Origin: Pictodentalium vernedei
Lineage: Eukaryota > Mollusca > Scaphopoda > Dentaliida > Dentaliidae
Assembly (NCBI GenBank): GCA_031216915.1
Contig: JAUFNR010000105.1
Span: 1-64,000, forward strand
DNA: 64,000 nucleotides
Reading direction: 5' to 3'
Positions 22,922 to 33,715 of the stretch are shown piece after piece (the stretch's first letter is position 1; each line of letters opens with the position of its first letter). Made by a program: the position numbers and the translations under genes. The notes below the pieces were generated by a model. It was not told where the DNA came from. It did no database searches and saw nothing but the letters and a program-made list of their open reading frames with translations.

Positions 22922-23234
22922 CAGTTAAAACTAGAAGTCCTGTCACAAACTGTTCGCTTATCTAGGCTTAATTGCGTGTTGGAAATTGCGCACATTTGAC
23001 ATATCGAATGGCATCCAAAGCACGGCAGGTTCTCCTGGTTACTCATAGCAAACACGCAATGTTTCTGCCAATGGACCTCCGGGTTACCCGGAGGTCCATT
23101 GGCTGAAACATTGCTTGTGCACAGGCCATATGAACAGAATTTGATAGCCTTACTATGGTCATAATGTGTAGATTAACGAGCAGATCGACGTGCTATTTGT
23201 GCGCATTTCATGACAGGACTTCTAGTTTTAACTG
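22922..23234 (+). mobile_element. TA-flanked MITE, CAGTTAAAAC family, copy 3
   Basis: TA-CAGTTAAAACTAGAAGTCC ends; core palindrome atggacctccgggtta / acccggaggtccat near 23066-23102. Confidence 0.88.
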
Positions 23235-23608
23235 TATTTAGAGTTTCCATGAAATGCTTGTCTTCGAAATAAAAGTGTAGAATTGAATTTCATTTCTGAC
23301 CACATGAAATTAATTCAAGGACTATTATAGCATATTATTATTTATTAGTATTGCTACAGTTATGCAATGATGGCCTGTCACACAAAGTTGATTTTAGGTA
23401 TTTAATAATATTTGATATATGCCAACAATCGCTTCCAATAACTATTGTGAATCCCCAAAAATATTTTGATTATCTTGGAAGTGTGTTGATTTATTAAATC
23501 CATTGGTTTCAAGTATAGCTAAAAAACATTTTGCATCTGTACTTTTTATAATAAAGATATTTTCATTCTATTCTATTGCCATGAATACACCAGCTTTGGA
23601 GGCCTATA

Positions 23609-24260
23609 CAGTTGAACCCTGTTAATTGAATAGCCACTTTGACAATGAAATTTATACAATTAACGGGAGTATTCAACTGACAGGGATTGGGTCACTTTCC
23701 TGTATTCTAGAGATAAACTTAGCATTTATTCTATTATATCTTGTTTGACAGAGCGCCATGAGCTCTGTCAAACAAGATATAATAGATTAAATGCCTGTAT
23801 TAGGTGTACTGAGGCCAAACAGGTCTATAAACAAAGCAAAAATGGGGTGAGCCAGGGTAATTTCTCGACAGGTAACAAGATTTTTTATTCAATTAACAAG
23901 AGTTTACTCTTTTATGTATATTCAATTAACAGGTCAAATTTGTACTGGAGGTGTACTGCACGTCGATGGTGCGCATGCCTTCAACTAACCCTGTCTGTGC
24001 TGCAGTGCAGAGTTCTGAGTTACGATGTTGGAGAGCTGACAGCTGCTCGTCGTTGCTCGGTGGTTCTCTCCGGGTACTCCAGCTTCCTCCACCCGTAAAA
24101 CCATCACCGACATGATATGACCCTGGCTGTTAATGTGTCGTTAAGTCCTAATAAATAAATATAAATAACTGTACTGGAGGTATGATAAATGGTTTTGTGT
24201 TTGAAATTATATTCAATTAACAGGGTTATTCAGAGATATCCAATTAAGTGGGCTCCACTG
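23609..24260 (-). mobile_element. TA-flanked MITE, CAGTGGARCC family, with SINE inside
   Basis: TA-CAGTTGAACCCTGTTAATTG at left, gtgggctccactg-TA at right, core agagcgccatgagctctg near 23753. A SINE (23952-24169) is inserted in its right half. Confidence 0.88.
23952..24169 (+). mobile_element. 5'-truncated SINE
   Basis: Body and (aaat) tail only, with ttctctccgggtactcc; the pol III head is absent. Flanked by the 11-bp duplication tgtactggagg (23941-23951 and 24170-24180). Truncation at the 5' side fits LINE-mediated insertion. Confidence 0.88.
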
Positions 24261-24896
24261 TAATCCTTGTCCAATGCTGAAAACGTGAACTCAACCATTG
24301 AGGTAACAGATGGTGCAAAATTGGTTTCAGTTTGAAGCTTCCTTTTTTTTTCTACAACCTAATCCGCCTTAATGGCCCTTGGAACGTTTTTTTTGTCAAA
24401 CCATTCAGCCCCACGCTCCTTACTCTCACACCCTCCAACATATTTTCCTCTTATAAGGGAGAACATCAAAGCTGAAATAAGTTGAGGGTTTGATGTCAGA
24501 AGACATGTGGGCGCACGTGCAGATGGTCACCTTGGACATTTCGACCAATGGCATTCCGGTAATTTCAACCAAGGAAACTGCTACCTAACCCCCCCCCCCA
24601 TCTCCTCACCCCCTTCACAATCCCAAATCCTGGATACCTTACTGCATCATATGCAACACATACATGGTGTCCAGTGTGTAAAAGCATTAACCCTTAAATC
24701 CTTAGATTAATAACTTCTGTGTATACTTGTACAAGCTGTAGATGACTTTACAATGCTTCAGTATTATTGTTGGCTGTTTGTACAGCCTACCAGTAGAGTT
24801 CTCAAGGAACAAATCACTCCACACAACATTTTCAGGGAAATATAAAATGTGCAGTTTGTGGCTGGACAGGGACTTAAGGGATACCTTAGGCCCCAC
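24261..24896. other. Intron sequence with a satellite-related locus
   Basis: Mostly unrecognised. At 24766-24805 the run ttgttggctgtttgtacag followed by gagttctcaagg matches the palindrome and unit of the 63-bp array at 298-1450. Confidence 0.5.
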
Positions 24897-25261
24897 ACAG
24901 TAGATCTTATTTCTCAGGCTATTTTTTGTAAAATTGCATGTGGGCAGGCATTTTTTTATTTTATTTTTTATTTTGTAATTATTTCTTTGCCATCAAAAGT
25001 TCATGTTCTTAGATTGGTTTATGTTTTAGGCCTCATAATGTACAGAATAGCATGGGTGGTGGTGTATTTCGACCCTTGAGTGCAAGAAGGCTTTGCAATG
25101 CTATAGCATTGCAAAGCCTTGTTGCACTCAAGAGACAAATTTATCAATTTTATTAACTTGTGTAAAATAGACATAAACCATTCAATTTGTATTTTTTAAA
25201 GTTTGCATTGGTATAAAATGAGAGCATGCGGCAGCCAAAAGGACCATGCAAAAGGACCATG
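24897..25261 (+). mobile_element. PIF/Harbinger-like MITE, GGCC termini, right end lost
   Basis: Left end ttaggccccacacagtag, core tgcaatgctatagcattgca near 25095-25115, right terminus replaced by unrelated sequence. Confidence 0.7.
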
Positions 25262-25494
25262 TCTATACAGCCCGTTTTGATGTCACGTGACATTCTTATA
25301 CACCCCGTTAAACTTCTTACACTTCTTACATCCCGTTAAATGTACTGCAATGGATGCATTGTTACCGACCAATCAGGAAGCTTGTATAATTTTAAAAGGG
25401 TAATAATATTCTAAGCTCCTTAGTTTTACAAGGATTGACAAGCAAGTTATGCAACTTAAATTAATACCTCTCCTAACAATCTGGCTTTATGGGG

Positions 25495-25681
25495 TTAACT
25501 CTTTACTCAACGAATCGGCCACAACTATCAGCACAATTTCCAAATTGAGAAGATGAAAAAATATTATTAGGAGAAATATCGGCCACAACCATCTGCACAA
25601 TTTCCAAATTGAGCAGTTGGGAAAAATATTATTAGGAGAAATAATAAATTTTAATATTGTGTGCGATGGCTAAAGAGTTAA
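25495..25681. mobile_element. TTAA MITE, CTCTTTACTCAACG variant
   Basis: TTAACTCTTTACTCAACG at left and ggctaaagagTTAA at right; lacks the usual core palindrome and has a duplicated tattattaggagaaat block. Flanks match those of 27782-27904. Confidence 0.7.
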
Positions 25682-25780
25682 ATAACCATATGTTACGAGG
25701 TTCACACACTACCTCATCAAACTGTAACAAGCATTCATCCTAACATACTTAATACAATGAATAATAAAATTGAAACATTT

Positions 25781-26410
25781 CAGCAGTCAGATACTTTTAG
25801 GATTGGTGAGAGTGATATCTGGTTTCACACTACCAAATTGCCTGAACACCTTGCTGAAACACTGTGTGACTAATAGTGTATGGAAGCTTAACTGGTCGAG
25901 TGCTGAATTATTTTTGGTCATCAAAATTGGTCCACGTATTTTTGCCTTGTTATAATTTATGGGAGAGTGCCTCTAGCACTCTCCCATAAATTATACCAGG
26001 GCAAAGCAATACAGGCTGAATTAGTTCACTCCAAAGATAATAAGAAGCACACTCACGGAGTTTGATGCTTTGTAGCAGTGGTACCTGCCGTTTGGAATAA
26101 AGACCAAATATGGGCTTCTGGCACTCTACCAGTTAATAATAGTAAAAATGTTACATTCATAGTTTGTTTTCTTATCCCAATAGAAATAGCAGTCAGATAC
26201 TTATAGGACTGGTGAGAGTGATATTTGGTTTCACCCCACCAACTATCCTGTACACCCTGCTGAAACACGTGTAACTAATAGTGTACAGAGAGAATAATAG
26301 TAAAAATGTTACATTCATAGTTTGTTTTATTCTCTCAATAGAAATAGCAGTCAGATACTTATTGGATTGGTGAGAGTGATATTTTGTTTCACATCACCAA
26401 CTGATGTAGG
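25781..26410 (+). repeat. Three partial tandem copies of a ~150-bp unit
   Basis: Copies marked by cagtcagatactt and ggtgagagtgatat occur at about 25783, 26190 and 26350. The first is split by a TTAA MITE (25888-26136); the other junctions show the uninterrupted sequence. Confidence 0.7.
25888..26136 (+). mobile_element. TTAA-type MITE, CTGGTTGAGTGC family
   Basis: TTAACTGGTCGAGTGCTG at left and cactctaccagTTAA at right; core ttatgggagagtgcc / gcactctcccataa near 25955-25990. Inserted in a tandem unit whose sister copies lack it. Confidence 0.88.
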
Positions 26411-27395
26411 TGACTTTTATAGATCTGTTATAAGGATGCACTTCATGAGGGCAAATAAATAAAATTCAGATCTGGATTAATTGTAATTACTTCTAAAGCA
26501 ACAAAAGCTCACCCTTAACAGCCTGAATGGTTTTCCATAATTTCTTCTATACCACAACATGTAGGACTGTGTTTTGATAGTGATTTCTAAGTCTTGGCTA
26601 CAGCACAAGTGGCCAAAACTGATATAGAAACCACTGCCAAAATAACTTGACTGTTATCCGAAACACAAGGTCTCAAATATAGTGTACTGAGAAAGTGGAT
26701 ACAATTTTAGTTCAGAGAGACAATTTCATCTTTCCTGACCAATTGCCAAATGAGCTTAGGAATGTCTGGTATACAGGAAACTGCACTTTTCTCTGGAGAT
26801 ATTTTGCACAAAAATGCATTTTGTTGAACTCATTTTGTGACCTATGGTGTGATTCTAGGCCTGTTATTTAACCATAAAAATCCTTACAAGAATCAAGAAG
26901 TTTTCTATCAAAATATTTGATTGCGAGCCACAATTACTGACTGCATATCTGGTTGGTTGGGATAAAATGTCACCCTCAGTGATTGACATCAGAGAAGGGT
27001 AATCACTTCCTAATCCTCCCCACACTTACAAGTTCAGGCAGTATCTAGTTAAAATCTGCTCTCAGACACTGATAGGAAGAAACACTGTCACAGAGTGAGT
27101 CTGTTAGTTACACTGCACAGTTCACATTGAATGATGTGACATTATTAACTCATTCAGAGTCAGAAAGTTTACTTCATGAAGTTTCTTGAAAGTACCGACT
27201 GGGATAATTTATCTGCATAAATGCTCACAATGTATACACAAAGGATTGGCTGTCAATATAGATTTTCATTTGCACAACCATCTGAAGAGTGCCATGGCTC
27301 ATATTCTGAGGCTTGTCATGTTCAATATTCTCCATGGACATTGATTTTTATTTTAGTACCATGGTTTCTAAATATTTATATCACCATCATAAAGT
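26411..27395. other. Intron sequence, nothing recognised
   Basis: About 1 kb without repeats or coding signs that I can support; the longest relatively unique block in this part. Confidence 0.5.
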
Positions 27396-27623
27396 TTAAC
27401 CCTTTACCCAATTAATCGGCCACATCTGTCTGCTTAATACGCAAATTCAGCAGCTGAAAAAATATTATTTATTAAAAAATTTCAACGAAACCATGTCATG
27501 TGACCCCTCATTGGAACGAGCTCATTCCAATGAGGGGTCACATGATATGGTTTTTTTGAAATTTTTTTAAAAATGATTTTTTAAAAAAAACTTTGATATC
27601 ATCTCTTTTGGGTAAAGGGTTAA
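27396..27623. mobile_element. TTAA MITE, CCCTTTACC family
   Basis: TTAACCCTTTACCCAATTAA at left, ttgggtaaagggTTAA at right, core ggaacgagctcattcc. Confidence 0.9.
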
Positions 27624-27781
27624 ACTAGTCTTTGTGCAGGTAGTTACAAGAAAAAAAATTGAAGTTCAAAACAAATACTTATAAAATTATGTACATTTCT
27701 TCCTGGTAGCACTTTCTCCGCTCTTTGGCATTTTTACTTTTTGAAAATTTATAACAGTTGTAATAATCTGCCTTTATAGGG

Positions 27782-27904
27782 TTAACTCTTTACTCAACGA
27801 ATCAGCCACATCCATCTGCACAATTTCCAAATTGAGCAGTTGGGAAAAATATTATCAGGAGAAATAATAAATTTTGATATCGTGTGCGATGGCTAAAGGG
27901 TTAA
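27782..27904. mobile_element. TTAA MITE, CTCTTTACTCAACG variant, short copy
   Basis: TTAACTCTTTACTCAACG / ggctaaagggTTAA, 123 bp, no core palindrome. The sequence to its right (ataaccatatgttacg...) also follows the copy at 25495, indicating a duplicated block. Confidence 0.75.
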
Positions 27905-28079
27905 ATAACCATATGTTACGAGGTTCACACACAAACTCATCACACTGTGACGAACATTCATCCTAACATACTTAACGCAATGAACAATAAAATTCAAACA
28001 TTTCAAATGAGACAATCTCATGATTTGCTGTGTGTAATGGAATTAATGCTATAAGTGTAACATCTGTAATAAATCTCAC

Positions 28080-28204
28080 CTTCAGCTACAACTTTATCAA
28101 CATCTGTGTCTAATTCTTTTGCTAAATATCCTATGATAGCAAAGATTACAAAACCAGCAAATATACTAGTGCTGATATTTCCTATACCAACTATTAGAGA
28201 ATCT
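28080..28204 (-). CDS. SLC6 exon: TM7 and EL4
   Basis: 125-nt exon after TTTTTTCAG, ending GCTGAAG before GTGAGA. It encodes DSLIVGIGNISTSIFAGFV, then IFAIIGYLAKEL and the EL4 segment DTDVDKVVAE. The Asn and the second Ser of NISTS are the TM7 positions that help bind Na1 and Cl- in the family, and both are present. AGFVIF--IGY-A is the TM7 signature. The junction codon gives the G of the EGAGLAF motif shared with the next exon. Confidence 0.95.
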
Positions 28205-28675
28205 CTGAAAAAATGGAATAAATTGATAAATAGAATAAAATCTACAGAATAATTATTTAAAAGGCCTTAAAATGTATCCAGATTCACAAGAATTGATTTG
28301 ATTCCAACAAATTCCTACTGTACAAATCAATTTTCAGTTCATAACTCTTAACCTGCTGAGTATTTTCAAGGAATTTTTCATCAAATCTAGTCATGGCTGC
28401 TTTGAAGCAGCCATGACTAGAGTTGATGAAAAATTTGTTTAAATTTTACTCAAAAAGTCATTAACGAAACAAGGGTTCGCATCACTGTTGCAGGGTCAAG
28501 TTTTTTGTGGTTAACGTAATGGTGGCTATGAACTAAAAAGCATCAGAATACCTTTTCTTAATAACTAATTTGCAAAAAATGACTAAGTAAGCCCAATAAT
28601 TCAGCTGCCATATATATCAGACCAAACCCATTTTCGAACTCAATCAAGAAAATGTTCAACGAAACCATGTCATGT
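28205..28675. other. Intron sequence with a short palindrome
   Basis: A ~46-nt inverted repeat, atctagtcatggctgctt / agcagccatgactaga, lies at about 28384-28430; otherwise nothing clear. Confidence 0.55.
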
Positions 28676-29246
28676 GACCCAAATAAGATAATTGCACCCA
28701 AATTATGCTGAGTTTGAAACTTTTTCCAACGTTTTGCAGTGTTTCGGCAATATATAGTTTGGCCACCTTTCCCTGGTTCTTTCAATGTATGTTACAGCTT
28801 ACCCTAGAATCAAACAATGCAACAGATAAATAATTTTTTAAAGACCCACACAAAAAATATGACACTGTCGACTGGGACTGCTTTTCTGTGACGAATTTTA
28901 TATGATCATGCACTTGAAGCTTGAGATCCTATTATATTCATGTTTGTGGCATTTCTCAGTAAACACCATGAGTAATTTACATTCAAATAGACCTTTGGCT
29001 CGACACTGGGAAACTAAGAAACCTTCTCGAGTTAGTCGAGTAAACTTACGTCAAAAAGTGGTGGGAGGAAACCAGTGGTAATGGTGAAGACCTATAACAA
29101 GGGGCTGTAAATTTGCATTTTAAGACGGATAACCTATAACCTAAAACAGATGCCAAGAAGAAGAAAATACCGGTGCTTTATCTCCAACCATGCAGGCAAC
29201 ATCCATGTTTGCCATTGTGCCATAATTAGACTGATCTAAAGGTCTG
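28676..29246 (-). mobile_element. Dispersed ~600-bp repeat, copy 2
   Basis: Inverse copy of 2198-2806, lacking the second palindrome arm and much of the centre. Shares the gttagtcgagtaaact and cctataacaaggggc segments. Confidence 0.6.
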
Positions 29247-29597
29247 GCCCTAACTCTTGTGAAAAAGCATGGATACACCCTATTTTGCATCAACGAGTAT
29301 TGAACATAAATATGAAGTCACATACCAAATATTATCAAAATCCCTCCAGAAACAACTAAGTTATAAGTAAAAAGTGTAAGTAATGTTATACCTTTGTGAG
29401 TACAACTATCAGATATTCCATAGTGAAAAACAAACCTCATATATTTACTTAAGTTTAACCCTTAACTGGTTGAGTGCAATAGGACACTATCAAAGCTTTC
29501 AAGAAACTGAGGGTACTAGAGCAAAAGCCAACACTTTCCTTGCTCATGTTCATATTCAGTCAAACGCAAATAATATTTTCAATACAGAAACATTTAA

Positions 29598-29903
29598 TTA
29601 AAAGTCCTTCCTGTTCAGGCCAAATGGTTCGAGCATTTTTAATTTGAAAATCCAGTTGATTTCGGTGTGACAGCGTTTCTCGGTCGTGTTTGGGTGGTCC
29701 GGGTCGGAGTTAAGTACCTGTATGATACGATACTGAAGGTCCATAATTTTATTCATGTGGTTGCTAAAGTGTATGGCTACTGGGGTATCTCGTTTGTGTT
29801 GAATGTCAGCTATGTGCTCTTTAATGCGGAGTTTAAAGTGGCTTTTAGTTTCACCAACATACTGCTTTTTACATATTTTGCAGGTGATTAAGTAAATGCA
29901 GTT
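29598..29903 (-). pseudogene. GIY-YIG endonuclease domain of a Penelope-like element
   Basis: Reading right to left the frame gives NCIYLITCKICKKQYVGET, then LRIKEH, VAIHFSNH, and near the end TEKRCHTEINWIFKLK and PFGLNRKDF. These are the IY...QYVGET, R--EH, HF--H and E----W positions and the P-GLN end of Penelope-type GIY-YIG endonucleases, which nick target DNA for reverse transcription. Only this C-terminal domain is left; the element is a fossil. Confidence 0.85.
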
Positions 29904-30023
29904 TCAGGTTAGGCAGTTCGTCCTGCATGGGCCCCGGTATGGTTAGTGGTTTCAAGTCATTCGGTTACATAGTAGAGTCTAATTTCACTTGATCTAAATA
30001 GATCTGGCTAATCAGTATATTCC

Positions 30024-30063
30024 GCCTCTGACGAAGTTCAGCTAAGAACGAAAACGGTTAGGC
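30024..30063 (+). ncRNA. Candidate hammerhead ribozyme of the Penelope-like remnant
   Basis: Core boxes ctgacga (30028-30034) and gaaa (30050-30053) flank a stem GTTC/GAAC with loop agctaa. gcct (30024-30027) can pair with aggc (30060-30063) as stem I, and stem III would be very short, as reported for Penelope hammerheads. One unpaired A precedes stem II. It lies on the strand opposite to the endonuclease frame. Pattern match only. Confidence 0.42.
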
Positions 30064-30282
30064 TAGCCAAGTAATAACACATTAGGGATAACTAGAACAC
30101 TAGGCCCTCTCAGACTTTCATAGTCAGTTTAATTTGCAAATAATATTTTGTTTATATAAATTTGTTTTATCACAAATTATTGAAGAGTGCCTGTGGGCAC
30201 TCTTCAATAATTTGTAATGAAACAAACTTTTATGAACATATTCAGACCACCAAAAATAATGTAGCCCTCAACGAGTTAACCC

Positions 30283-30533
30283 TTAACCCTTTACCTAACA
30301 TGAAAAGCAGACGACACTTGCAAAAAAAATTCTTGAATAACTAATTTTTTTCATTTTTTGTCTAAAAAACATAGGTTATGACCCCTCGTTGGAACGAGCT
30401 CGATGAGCACGTTCCAACGAGGGGTCATAACCTATGTTTTTGAGACAAAAAATGAAAAAATAATAAAAATTCATTGGCGATTTTTGAGAATCGCGCTGGC
30501 CGGTTTTGGCTGTTACGTTGGGTAAAGGGTTAA
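30283..30533. mobile_element. TTAA MITE, CCCTTTACC family, AACATAGG core
   Basis: TTAACCCTTTACCTAAC / gttgggtaaagggTTAA. Long core: aacataggttatgacccc and its reverse around ggaacgagctcgatgag. Sits directly against the preceding MITE. Confidence 0.9.
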
Positions 30534-30744
30534 TGGCTTGGACAAGTGCTTTGAATTCCCACCATTTCACAGTCTCTATATACGTCTAATGGCTTAGCAG
30601 TGATTTTAAGGCAGCTAAGCCTTCACTAGAAAACACTGCTTTAATAGGTAATTTGTCTATTATCAGCAGGACCTCCTGATGATGGCATGTTAAGGGCACA
30701 TGTTCTGGGGTTGGAGAATTCGGAAATAGGCCTTTAAGAGTTAA
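30530..30744 (+). mobile_element. TTAA element, TTAAAGGCC family, copy 1
   Basis: Related across its length to 50984-51213 (tctaatggctt, gatggcatgttaag, ggcctttaag). Shares its left TTAA with the neighbouring MITE. Confidence 0.6.
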
Positions 30745-30783
30745 AGGCCTAGTTTCAATTTTGGTGAGTTTCTATACTTACAT

Positions 30784-31327
30784 CAGGGCTTATATTTCGA
30801 CGAGAATCCGAGAATCGATTCGCACAAAGATTCGCGCAATAAAACCGGTGAGAATCCAAAAAGATTCTTGCTGCCCTTCTGCTAGGATTCGCGTGAAAAA
30901 ATTAAGTCAATTTAACCCTTTAACTAACACATCGGCAGCAATTTAACCAATAGAAGGCTAACATGACCTGAAATATCCTGACACTTTGTCAATAAAATCT
31001 TACAAATATGGCTGCCATTGGAACCGGCTCATTGAGCCGGTTCCAACGACTGCCATATTTGTAAGATTTTATTGGTAAATACTGTTCATTTAATTATTTT
31101 ATCATTTATTTATTATTTATTGTTTAAAAATTTATCAAATTTAGTTTTAAAAAAATTAAAAAGGTGTGTTGGGTAAAAGGTTAACATGTGTTATCAGTAT
31201 ACAACAGTGGTTCAACCATGGTGGCCTCATGGGATCCTGGGACACTCATAGTAGGTATGGATTCTCGCAACCATTTTCACGAGAATCCAAATGGATTCTC
31301 ACAAATTTAGACGAAATATAAGCCCTG
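30784..31327 (+). mobile_element. CAGGGCTTATATTTCG element, copy 2, with nested MITE
   Basis: Ends CAGGGCTTATATTTCG and cgaaatataagccctg; carries the TTAA MITE 30912-31184 at the same place as the copy at 17880. Confidence 0.85.
30912..31184. mobile_element. TTAA MITE, CTAACACATC subfamily
   Basis: TTAACCCTTTAACTAACAC / gtgttgggtaaaaggTTAA; core attggaaccggctcattg / gagccggttccaac. Confidence 0.85.
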
Positions 31328-32208
31328 TACATGCACATGTAGAGCACAAAGTTGACCCTACAGGCTATTTGGTGTTCTTTCTGATAGAAGTTACAGTGCA
31401 TTCAAATTGGTTTCCCACAAAGTCTTCACTGTCAATGCAGGCTAATTCAAGGTATCAAAGTGTTTCCATATTCTGAGAGATTCTCAATGTTTTCAAGAAA
31501 TGTTTTAGGGAATGTTGAGTTCTCATCATTGTAGACAAAGAGTCCGAGTGTAAAAAAAAATATAATCACGCTATTTTGTTGATCTGTCACAATTAACAAA
31601 ACTGTCCAATTTATTTCTGAACCTCTTTCATTAACTAAAATTGATCTGAGCCTCAAATCAATTTGAGTGAAAGAGGTTCAGAAATTTCATATACAATCGG
31701 AATTATTAGGAGATCTTCTGTTTATCACATGATAATAGAAACAATGGAAATGGATTAAATTTTAGTGAAGAATCGATATTTCATCATGACATTCTCAAAT
31801 CGGAAAAACAATGCTGTGCCATTACATCATGCGATTATATTATATGTCATATATTCTGGAATACAGCACATAAATAAAATTGTCCCTATATCCCGATAAA
31901 TTCTATCTTTTGATTGGTCAGAATGCCTTGGACAAATAGCCATGGCAAAGGATGCACCCAACATCTAAGGTGTATGAGAGCATGCAACATCCAGGGTATA
32001 TGGGCATGCGAAACATCGTGGGTATATGGTTTAAATGAAAGCTTTTTACATTCACTTGTCTCGATATAAAAATCGAACAAAAAATCTGAAAATAGTCACA
32101 TATTTTATCAGATTTCCGATAATTCGATCATATTTTGCCATTACAAATCAAATAGTCAAGCAATTAAATGAAACAACCTGAGAAAAATAAAATAAGAGCA
32201 AATGTCGT
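31328..32208. other. Intron sequence, one inverted repeat
   Basis: Arms tttctgaacctctttca and tgaaagaggttcagaaa (about 31612-31688) with a ~35-nt loop. Nothing else supported. Confidence 0.55.
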
Positions 32209-32270
32209 CCCCTGAGTTCCAATGTGTTCTATGTGCCAGAAGGTACATAGAACACATTGGAACTCAGGGG
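32209..32270. repeat. 62-nt palindrome, gttccaatgtgttct family
   Basis: cccctgagttccaatgtg ... cacattggaactcagggg with loop agaa. The same stem recurs at 47471-47530, so it is the core of a dispersed element. Confidence 0.85.
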
Positions 32271-32463
32271 ATGATATGTCAACAAAATACTGTTTACTCG
32301 TCTCCTTAATGACCCAAGGGATGTAACTCTATCTGTTATCTTCTGCGTTTATAAAAACAGAAAATTTTTCAAGAATTTGGTCCAAGTGATTTGGGAGCGT
32401 GAGAAATGCATCCACAAATTTATTTCCACTATGTTTTTATTGTGTTTCAAATGGGACAAAAAT

Positions 32464-32595
32464 GTTATCTCTGCCAACATGTTTGGAATATGGAGATTTA
32501 ATACCTGGATGTCTCATTTAAACAGCTCACCTGTGGCTTGGTGTTTAAAAACCGACATCCAGGTATTAAATCTCATACATGTTGGCAGAGATAAC
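32464..32595. repeat. 132-nt imperfect inverted repeat
   Basis: gttatctctgccaacatg pairs with catgttggcagagataac, and taatacctggatgtc with gacatccaggtatta; middle about 40 nt unpaired. Confidence 0.85.
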
Positions 32596-32680
32596 TTATA
32601 GTAGCAATTATCTGATGAATATTATTTTACATCACCGAAATAACTATCATACACCCTACAGATATATTTGCCCTCTTAAC

Positions 32681-32683
32681 TAT

Positions 32684-32738
<55 letters not shown>

Positions 32739-33320
32739 CTGGTGTTTAACCCTTTACCTAGCATGAAAAGCAGACGACACATGCAAAAAAAATTCTTGAC
32801 TATTTTTTTAAATTTTTTGTCTCAAAAACATAGGCTATGACCCCCTCATTGGAATGAGCTCGATGAGCTCATTCCAACATGGCGTCATAACCTATGTTTT
32901 GGGGACAAAAAATGAAAAAATAATGAAAATTAATTGGCGATTTTTTAGAATAGCGCTGGCCGGTTTTGGCCGTTACGTTAGGTAAAGGGTTAAGGTCACA
33001 TATTTCTACACAATGGCTAATCATGACCATGACAGTTTTATGGTTGGATGAAGCCGGAGTATCTGGAGAGAACCACCGAGCAACAGCAAGCAACTGTCAG
33101 CTCCCCAAAATACCAACTCCACACAAGCAAGGTTAGCATTGGTTGAAGACAGGTGCACCATCGACGTGCAGTATGCCTTAGTACACAACGCTAATGTGCC
33201 CCAATGTAGGCAATGGGGGTGAAGTGTCTTGCCCAAGGACACAATGCGGTTGCTGGGATTCAAACTGAGGACCTCTCGACTTGCAGCCTGCACCTCTACC
33301 CACTGAGCCATTGCGCCCCC
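32681..33320 (-). mobile_element. SINE with tRNA-like head, interrupted by a MITE
   Basis: Long (ttta)n tail at left (32681-32738), body, and reversed head at right (A box near 33295, B box near 33253). Flanks cctcttaact on both sides. A TTAA MITE (32746-32993) is inserted at the gtgtttaaggtc site that other SINE copies show uninterrupted. Confidence 0.9.
32746..32993. mobile_element. TTAA MITE, CCCTTTACC family, AACATAGG core
   Basis: TTAACCCTTTACCTAGC / cgttaggtaaagggTTAA; core cattggaatgagctcgatgag. Its site inside a SINE proves the TTAA duplication. Confidence 0.93.
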
Positions 33321-33473
33321 ATGACCTCTTAACTGAAAAATGCTACAGAAGTGTCGATTCATGTTTAAAAAATATTTCTGATTTACATTGATATTATATA
33401 AAAATAATAAAGTTTCAAGTCTTGACAATACACTTTGGCCTTCAAATTTGAAAATGTACCTTACAAGCCAGAA

Positions 33474-33715
33474 AATAAGCAGACTGTCATCTGCAAAATG
33501 AGGTCCCCAGAGGGTGAATTTAATGATGCTACCCTGCATTGCAGGGTAGCATCACTAAATTTACCCTCTGTGGACCTCAATCTGAATCAGGGTCTCAAGC
33601 CAAAACAGAAAGATGTACCTAGAGGATAAATTGACCCACTGTATGGGATAGCATCAGCAAATTCACCCTCTGGGGACCCATTTTGCAAATGACAGGTTGC
33701 TTGTATTCAGGCTTG
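33474..33715 (+). mobile_element. hAT-like MITE, CAAGCCAGAAAATAAGC family
   Basis: CAAGCCAGAAAATAAGC at left, ttgtattcaggcttg at right; core gctaccctgcattgcagggtagc near 33525-33550 with gaggtccccagaggg arms. A partial second copy lies at about 33923-34061. Confidence 0.8.

Larger units (their letters stand above)
29580..30135 (-). mobile_element. Penelope-like retroelement remnant with 14-bp duplication
   Basis: A 556-bp insertion bounded by the exact direct repeat gcaaataatatttt (29566-29579 and 30136-30149), which the host MITE has only once. It holds the end of a Penelope-like protein (29598-29903) and, in the opposite orientation, a candidate hammerhead ribozyme. The reverse transcriptase part is absent, so the copy is 5'-truncated and broken. 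Age appears moderate: the duplication is still identical. Confidence 0.85.
29462..30279 (+). mobile_element. TTAA-type MITE, CTGGTTGAGTGC family, split by a retroelement
   Basis: TTAACTGGTTGAGTGC at left and cctcaacgagTTAA at right; core ttgaagagtgcc / ggcactcttcaa near 30178-30212. A Penelope-like remnant (29580-30135) is inserted. Confidence 0.85.

Noticed and set aside
33021-33539. 172-codon minus frame
   Set aside because: It runs through a SINE, unique intron and a hAT-like MITE in succession and has no family match.
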